Positions 56,375-61,338 of a DNA stretch of 61,338 nt are shown here, piece by piece; within the stretch, counting starts at the first letter, position 1, and every line of letters starts with the position of its first letter. The stretch spans positions 1 to 61,338 of the forward strand of contig JAJFGZ010000052.1 in the NCBI GenBank assembly GCA_021775855.1, given 5' to 3'. The position numbers were made by a program, and so were the translations under genes. The notes under the pieces were generated by a model. That model had not been told where the DNA came from, did no database searches, and saw nothing but the letters and a program-made list of their open reading frames with translations. This stretch comes from Hyphomicrobiales bacterium (lineage in GTDB: Bacteria; Pseudomonadota; Alphaproteobacteria; Rhizobiales; NORP267).

Positions 56375-57070
56375 TCAGGCGTTCCGTTCAATCCCGCCCG
56401 AGAAAATCATATCGGTGATTTTTCCGGCAATTTCCTCCACCCCGTAGCCAAGACCGGTTTTGCGGGAAATTGCGATATTGTTACAGAGCGCCAGCAGCGA
56501 CGAGACGACAAAGGCCGGATTTTCAACGCTGGCCAATTCGCCTCGTGTCACGGCATCGACGAGCATTTTTTCGAGCAGCCCTTCATACTCCCTAGCCCTG
56601 GCCCCGATCCGGTGGCGCGCCGGGGCGGGTAAAAACTGGCGGCAGGTCAGAAATGTCAGATAGTGATCAGGCTTTTCGTTCAGTGTTTCAAAATGGCTGA
56701 GAATTGCCCGTCTGACCCGCTCGCGGATGGTGCAGTCCAGCGCCAGTACATCGGTGATCCGTTCCAGATACCCATCCATCGCGATCCGGCAGATAGCTTC
56801 GAGCGTTTCGTCTTTTGAAGCAAAATAATTATATAGATTGCTCTGGGTCATGCCCGCCCGCTCGGCGATATCGGTGGTGTTCGCCGCCGAATGCCCATTG
56901 GTCGCGAATACGTACGCCGCAGCATCAAGAATTAGGTTTTTCTTGAAATTAAAGACGCTCTGTCGGAACGCACTTTTGGCTTTTTTTATGCTCGGCAAAA
57001 ATTTGCTTCCCTTGTCAATGGTTGACAGGTGTCTTCGATCTATACACGAATCATATGATAGAACTATCAT
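56375..57070 (-). CDS. TetR family regulator of the accessory cluster
   Basis: A TetR regulator with helix-turn-helix in IAERAGMTQSNLYNYFASK (about 66-84 of the longest form). The frame starts at ATG 57070, but a 16-base palindrome sits exactly over that codon, and the N-terminus is about 25 residues longer than usual; a TTG near 56998 (residue 25) is a possible true start. It is divergent from the iron-sulfur protein genes and convergent with nosX. Its ligand may be the pathway substrate. Confidence 0.82.
   Translation of the reverse strand: MIVLSYDSCIDRRHLSTIDKGSKFLPSIKKAKSAFRQSVFNFKKNLILDAAAYVFATNGHSAANTTDIAERAGMTQSNLYNYFASKDETLEAICRIAMDGYLERITDVLALDCTIRERVRRAILSHFETLNEKPDHYLTFLTCRQFLPAPARHRIGARAREYEGLLEKMLVDAVTRGELASVENPAFVVSSLLALCNNIAISRKTGLGYGVEEIAGKITDMIFSGGIERNA
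57055..57070. promoter_or_regulatory. palindromic operator of the TetR gene
   Basis: ATGATAG-AA-CTATCAT is a perfect inverted repeat of two 7-base arms and a 2-base spacer, in the divergent gap between the TetR gene and the iron-sulfur gene at 57182. A second inverted repeat, TGTCAA-TGG-TTGACA, lies at 57013-57027. Confidence 0.6.
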
Positions 57071-57181
57071 TTACTTGATTGATAATTCTGAATTTCGTGC
57101 CTAATCTTGTGGGAATGCGCGATTGCGGGACGCCAGAACGTTTCGAATGCGCCGGTTGGAATTTCCGCCCAGGGGACCCGG

Positions 57182-58072
57182 ATGAGCATCGCCGAAATGG
57201 ATCAAGATCAAGATCAAGATCTCGATGGGGTCACAGACGCGATCAAGACCCTCGCACTGAAAGTCGGCGGTGATGTGGTGGGTGTCGCCCCGGTCGACCG
57301 CTGGGATGAATTTGCTCCTGAAGGCCACCGCCCGGTTGATTTTCTTCCCGGCGCAAAAAACGTTGTGGTGGTCGGATCCCGCGGCCCGACCGCCGGTGCC
57401 TGGCGCAGCCCCGACCACCGGGTCATAGAGGTCAACGGTTTCGATTTCAGCAACGACCGGGCGATCCACGTTGTTGCAAATTACATCGAACAGGAACTTG
57501 GCCATTACGCGATGCAGGCGCCTTCCTTGCCGACCGGCGGCCAGCAGCCGCCCATGAGCCTGATGTTATCCGCTGTTTTGGCGGGCCTGGGCACCCGTTC
57601 GTTGGCTGCCAATATCATCCTCAATCCGAAATTCGGCCTGCTCTATTATTCTGCCTGCATCACAACGGCGAAACTGAATGTCGACGAAATGCTTGAGCAG
57701 AATGTCTGCCCACACCCAATGTGTGTTGCGACTTATCGAGAAATCGGCAAAACCCCGTGCATGGCGTCGTGTCCGTCCGACGAAGGCGGCTGCCTGGACG
57801 GCACGATCGGCGAAGACGGCGAAATCGAAAGCATGTCGTACGATCGCGAAAGGTGTGTTTCGCGGTCCATGAATTTCGGCATAAATTCGTTCCAGAAGGC
57901 GCTTGGCGAAATCATCGATGAGCAGGATTCCGAGCGCCGCTCTTCGATGATCAATTCAGATTTTTTCAGCCGGTCGTGCACGTCGGTCAGTTTTTTCAAG
58001 GAGAGCGTCGCCCAGTGTTTTGAATGTATGCGGGTATGCCCGATCGGGCGTGCTGAAAGGAAGCTCAAATAA
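57182..58072 (+). CDS. cytoplasmic 4Fe-4S protein (QueG/RdhA-like), copy 1
   Basis: A 296-residue protein. The N-terminal two thirds resemble the cobalamin-domain fold of epoxyqueuosine reductase and reductive dehalogenases (LPGAKNVVVVGSRG becomes FLPGAKNVVVVGS here). The C-terminal part holds CPHPMC, CMASCPSDEGGC and CFECMRVCP, an iron-sulfur domain. It lacks a signal peptide. Near the N-terminus a short DQDQDQD comes from a GATCAA repeat. The frame opens at 57107; ATG 57182 fits better. A paralogue follows directly. Substrate unknown. Confidence 0.75.
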   Translation: MSIAEMDQDQDQDLDGVTDAIKTLALKVGGDVVGVAPVDRWDEFAPEGHRPVDFLPGAKNVVVVGSRGPTAGAWRSPDHRVIEVNGFDFSNDRAIHVVANYIEQELGHYAMQAPSLPTGGQQPPMSLMLSAVLAGLGTRSLAANIILNPKFGLLYYSACITTAKLNVDEMLEQNVCPHPMCVATYREIGKTPCMASCPSDEGGCLDGTIGEDGEIESMSYDRERCVSRSMNFGINSFQKALGEIIDEQDSERRSSMINSDFFSRSCTSVSFFKESVAQCFECMRVCPIGRAERKLK

Positions 58073-58935
58073 TGGCAACTGATACCTCCAACCTGCAATC
58101 TTATAAGGACGAATTGATCACCCAGGCGAAGAAGGGTGGGGCGCTTGTCGCGGGCGTGGCCGATGCTTCCGCCTTTAGCGTCGCGCCGGACGGTCACCGG
58201 CCGGCCGATCTGTTGCCCGGCGCAAAGGCGGTTTTTGTGGTGGGCGGTGCCCAGCCCCGCGCCGCTGATTGGCAGAGCCCAAACGCGCAGCATATGGAAA
58301 TCTCCTCCACCAGCGACCGCATCAGCGCGCTGGCATTGAAGCTGGCCAATTACGTGGAACGCAAATTCGGTTATTACGCCTTACTGAACCCGCCGGGCGT
58401 GGATCGCGGCCGCCAGCCGTTCGTAAGCCTGGCACTTGCAGCCGAACTGGCCGGGTGTGGCACCCGCAGCCTGGCCGGCCCGATCCTGAACGAAGAATTC
58501 GGGTTCATGTATTATTCGGCGTTTATTACCACCCTGCCGTTGCCGGTCGATGGTATCGCCTAGGATCCGGTCTGCCCGGCACCCGAATGTGTCCAGATGT
58601 GGGAATCAGAGGGCACTACCCCGTGCCTTGCCGTTTGCCCGCTAAAAGAAGGCGGGTGTCTTGACGGGAGCCTGGAGGACGGTGCCATCAAAGAGAGCAC
58701 ATTTGATAGGGCACGCTGTACCATCCGATCCCAGGGCAACTGGGTGCCCGGCTTTCAGAAAGCATTGAGCGTTGCGCTCGACGAGCCGGATTCCGAGAAA
58801 CGCAAGATGATCCTCGGTTCCACCATGTTCACCCGCACCCTCTGGTCGATGACCTACGCCAACGTGAGCCAGGCGCAGTGTTTTGAATGCATGCGGGTCT
58901 GCCCGGTGGGTGCTAACCACCGCATACTGAACTAG
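58072..58935 (+). pseudogene. 4Fe-4S protein paralogue interrupted by an in-frame amber codon
   Basis: Reading from ATG 58072, the frame has a TAG at 58561-58563 and continues without other defects to TAG 58933-58935. Before the stop: LPGAKAVFVVGG and FGFMYYSAFITT, as in copy 1. After it: CPAPEC, CLAVCPLKEGGC and CFECMRVCPVG, all Cys conserved. The TAG aligns with a Glu codon of copy 1 (VDEMLEQNVCP against VDGIA*DPVCP), so one GAG-to-TAG change explains it. It could be a fresh nonsense mutation, a sequencing error, or readthrough. The part after 58597 could also be translated separately. Confidence 0.8.
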
Positions 58936-58953
58936 ATTTTCAAAGGAATTGCG

Positions 58954-59292
58954 ATGAGCTTCTTTTTTGTCGAGCCGGATGTTTACAAACGCTACAAGGA
59001 CCAGGTTTTGGAATTGTCCCAGTCGATCCAAGTCAATTATGCCGAGCATCTGGCGCCGGAAAAGCGCAAACCCGGATTGTCCGACCAGCAGATCGCCGAC
59101 AAACTTGGCCTCGATAAGCGCATCGTCCGGGAAATCCGCTGCGTCGGGGAGCGGGAATATTACGACGTGGACGAATGGGAAAAAGCGCTCATCTTCAAGG
59201 AAGAACACTGCCGGGCCTATGCCGAAAAGGGCCTTTCCTCGGTGACCAAGAAATACCTTGATCGCAAAAAGGCCGAAGAAAACAGGGGCTGA
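58954..59292 (+). CDS. small HTH-like protein of the accessory cluster
   Basis: A 112-residue protein with LSDQQIADKLGLDKRIVREI (about 43-62), a helix-turn-helix-like segment, followed by charged helices. A DNA-binding role is possible, but it may be a structural protein of the cluster; no enzyme motif is present. It is 18 bases after the interrupted gene and 9 bases before the ligase, in the same operon. Confidence 0.7.
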   Translation: MSFFFVEPDVYKRYKDQVLELSQSIQVNYAEHLAPEKRKPGLSDQQIADKLGLDKRIVREIRCVGEREYYDVDEWEKALIFKEEHCRAYAEKGLSSVTKKYLDRKKAEENRG

Positions 59293-59301
59293 ACGGGATC
59301 G

Positions 59302-60897
59302 ATGCATTCGACCTATGATCTTGTCTGGTACGCTGCGGAGCGCACCCCGGACCATCTGGCCATCGTCGATGACAAGTCCGGGCGCCGCCTGACATACCGG
59401 GAATTGATGGCAGAGGTTGACGCGATCGCCGCCGGGCTTATGGCGCGCGGCATCAAGCGTGGATCCCGGTTCGGCACGGTTCTGCCCAACCTGTTCGAAC
59501 ATTGTCTGGTCATCCTGGCGCTGGCGCGGCTTGGGGCAGTGCCCGCTTTGCTCAACGCGCGCCTGACGGCTGACGAAATTGCGGAACTGGTCAAGCAGGC
59601 CGATCTGGATGGCGCGATTATTATGCCGAGCGGCGATGTCGCCAAGGCGGTTGCGGCGGTTCTGCCCGGCGGCGCACCTTTGCTGTGCGCGACCGGACAG
59701 CTTGAGAACGTTGAGGCCATTGTGGGTTGCCGGGACGATAGCGCTAAGTTAGCGCCGTTTGTTCGGCCCGAGCCTGAAGAGTTGGCATTTATTTTCTACA
59801 CCTCTGGCACCACAGGGCTGCCCAAGGGCGTCGAAATTCCGCACAGCGCCACCGAACCACGGATCATCTGGATTTCGCCCAACGCAGGCCTGCGCTGCGG
59901 AACCCATAACCGGATCCTCGGCCTCGCACCCCTCAGCCACGCCATCGGATTGTACGGAAATTTTCTCGCTGCCCTAACCCACAACGCCACCTATTACGTG
60001 GTCTCCCAATTCGACCCGGCGAAAGTGGTCGACGCCGTTGCCGATCACCAGATCACCTATCTGTTCACCGTGCCGACATTCTACGCCGCCATGACCCAGG
60101 CTCCCAATTACGCGCCTGAAAAGATGGCGTCGCTGGACCTCGTCCTCTACGGCGGGGCGGCAATCGCGCCGCAATTGCTGGACCAGATGGACAGCGAATG
60201 GCCGGCCCGGATCTGCCATATCTACGGTACTACCGAGACCATGTGTTCGCTGTATTTTCCCGACCCCGTCGGTCAGCCGACACGCCTTCGCCCCGGCTAT
60301 TATTCCCGTATCCGGGTAATCCGGTATGGCGGTAACCACGACGACATCGTCGCTCCGGGTGAGGAAGGCGAGCTGATCGCGGACGCCAATTCCGATCCCG
60401 TTTTCACCGGGTATCTGAACCGGCCGGATGTCACCGCCGAGAAAGTCCGCGACGGCTGGTACTATACCGGCGATGTGGTGCGCCTGCGCGATGATGGCGA
60501 TGCGGAACTGATCGGGCGGGTCGACGACGTGATCCGTTCCGGCGGCGAAAATATCCACCCCGAGGATATCGAAGAGGTTCTCGGCACCCACAAAGGCGTG
60601 CGCGAATTGTCCGTCGTTGGCATCAAGGATCCCTATTGGGGTGAAATGGTCGTCGCCTGCATCCTGCCGGACGATCCGGCCCCGAGCGCCGCTGACCTCG
60701 ACGCCTTTCTGCGCGCCAGCCCGCTGTCCTCTTACAAGCGGCCTAGAGGGTATGTTTTTCTAGACGCTCTCCCGAAAAATGCGTCCAATAAAATTCTGCG
60801 CAGGGTGCTCAGAGAAACCGCGACAAGGGCGCGAGATGCACAGGGATCAGCGGATAATTCGGGCCCGGTTTTCTACGGGATCGGCAAGGGGAAGTAG
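59302..60897 (+). CDS. AMP-dependent acyl-CoA ligase
   Basis: A 531-residue ANL-superfamily ligase. YTSGTTGLPKGVEI is the P-loop, IYGTTETMCSLYFP the A5 block, GWYYTGDVVRLRDDG the A7 hinge block, and NASNKILRRVLRE has the A10 Lys. It converts a carboxylic acid into its CoA thioester. The C-terminal 30 residues are an extra tail. The substrate is unknown; context suggests an aromatic or terpenoid acid. Confidence 0.9.
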   Translation: MHSTYDLVWYAAERTPDHLAIVDDKSGRRLTYRELMAEVDAIAAGLMARGIKRGSRFGTVLPNLFEHCLVILALARLGAVPALLNARLTADEIAELVKQADLDGAIIMPSGDVAKAVAAVLPGGAPLLCATGQLENVEAIVGCRDDSAKLAPFVRPEPEELAFIFYTSGTTGLPKGVEIPHSATEPRIIWISPNAGLRCGTHNRILGLAPLSHAIGLYGNFLAALTHNATYYVVSQFDPAKVVDAVADHQITYLFTVPTFYAAMTQAPNYAPEKMASLDLVLYGGAAIAPQLLDQMDSEWPARICHIYGTTETMCSLYFPDPVGQPTRLRPGYYSRIRVIRYGGNHDDIVAPGEEGELIADANSDPVFTGYLNRPDVTAEKVRDGWYYTGDVVRLRDDGDAELIGRVDDVIRSGGENIHPEDIEEVLGTHKGVRELSVVGIKDPYWGEMVVACILPDDPAPSAADLDAFLRASPLSSYKRPRGYVFLDALPKNASNKILRRVLRETATRARDAQGSADNSGPVFYGIGKGK

Positions 60898-61109
60898 CAC
60901 CAGAGTGTCTTAGCTTGGTACCCGAACAATACTGAGCCGATGGCGGTGCAGCGCCGACGGTTGCCGCCCAGCTGTCGATATCAAACCCTTCCATCATAGT
61001 TCGATGATAATCGAAGCATATTATTGAGCATGCATGCAATCGTGGGTCTCGTAATTTTGGAGGCTGTCCCAACAACTCAATTCAGCCGTGGTGAGAGATC
61101 GAGAACAAA

Positions 61110-61338
61110 TTGAGCACCAGATTGATCCAAATGGATGACGGGTCGAAGCTGATGCTGCATCACTATCCGGGCCCCAGCGCCGAGGCAAAGCGAGGCACCG
61201 TACTCTACGTCCATGGCGCGACATTTCCGGCAGAATTGTCAGTTGGGTTCAAATTCGATAATTGGTCCTGGGCCGACGATCTGCAATCCGCGGGGTTTGA
61301 TGTCTGGGCGCTGGATTTCGCCGGTTTCGGAGGATCGG
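61110..61338 (+). CDS. alpha/beta hydrolase, 5' part
   Basis: From a TTG at 61110 (or the ATG at 61131) the frame stays open to the window end. TVLYVHGATFP has the oxyanion His-Gly and GFDVWALDFAGFGGS matches strand 4 of alpha/beta hydrolases. The active-site Ser lies beyond the window. The 212 bases before it show no gene. It may belong to the accessory operon. Confidence 0.75.
   Translation, partial: MSTRLIQMDDGSKLMLHHYPGPSAEAKRGTVLYVHGATFPAELSVGFKFDNWSWADDLQSAGFDVWALDFAGFGGS

Noticed and set aside
57012..57028. TTGTCAATGGTTGACAG as an FNR-type box
   Set aside because: The arms TGTCAA/TTGACA point the wrong way (FNR arms are TTGAN-N4-NTCAA) and the spacing is three bases.
58561..58563. 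Pyrrolysine codon
   Set aside because: No pyl genes are visible in the window, and the paralogue has Glu here; a point mutation or error is simpler.
60898..61109. RNA gene in the gap before the hydrolase
   Set aside because: No tRNA-like cloverleaf, terminator or strong hairpin could be made out.

Overview
The window is a G+C-rich alphaproteobacterial chromosome segment. Lineage markers are the replication block rpsT - rhodanese - dnaA - dnaN - recF - gyrB, a RegB/RegA redox two-component pair, MmcB and a DUF2852 protein. No tRNA, rRNA, CRISPR array, insertion sequence or phage gene was seen.

Layout. (1) 1-9.1 kb: the 5' end of a small membrane protein gene divergent from a TetR-type regulator with two palindromic operators; rpsT; a 709-base gap with DnaA-box-like sites, clustered GANTC sites and TTTGCGAA repeats (candidate oriC); then rhodanese, dnaA, dnaN, recF and gyrB. 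(2) 9.1-27.6 kb: mostly housekeeping genes: a ribbon-helix-helix-like pair, a dihaem cytochrome c, PBP1A, a Bcr/CflA exporter, a YgjP-type metallopeptidase, PHA depolymerase, a flavin monooxygenase, RegBA, MmcB, an ICMT-like methyltransferase, an MltB-type transglycosylase, RecQ, an APC permease and a PQQ-type sugar dehydrogenase. (3) 27.6-46.9 kb: a sulfur-oxidation region. It holds an ETHE1-like metallo-beta-lactamase protein, a FadL-like outer-membrane channel, TusA and DsrE2, the lipoate-assembly genes (two radical SAM proteins LipS1/LipS2, a flavoprotein, a lipoate ligase and a degenerate glutamine amidotransferase), DsrE, the complete sHdr set C1-B1-A-H-C2-B2, a small cysteine protein, the lipoate-binding protein LbpA, an ArsR-type repressor with two cysteines, and a separate DUF442 sulfurtransferase. 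(4) 46.9-56.4 kb: a cytochrome c and a complete nitrous-oxide reductase operon nosRZDFYL-apbE, preceded by a perfect FNR-type palindrome. (5) 56.4-61.3 kb: a TetR-regulated accessory cluster of two paralogous iron-sulfur proteins (the second interrupted by one amber codon), a small HTH-like protein, an acyl-CoA ligase and a partial alpha/beta hydrolase.

How it fits together. TusA and DsrE-type proteins are expected to deliver sulfane sulfur to the sHdr complex, which works with the lipoylated LbpA; the lip genes make and attach that cofactor. Electrons released could reach NosZ, so the organism probably can oxidise reduced sulfur and respire N2O. An 11-base element, TTCTAATATAA, recurs in front of the FadL, dsrE2-tusA, lipS1, dsrE-shdr and DUF442/unknown-gene promoters and looks like the operator of the ArsR-type regulator; it defines a sulfur regulon and draws in genes not normally assigned to it.
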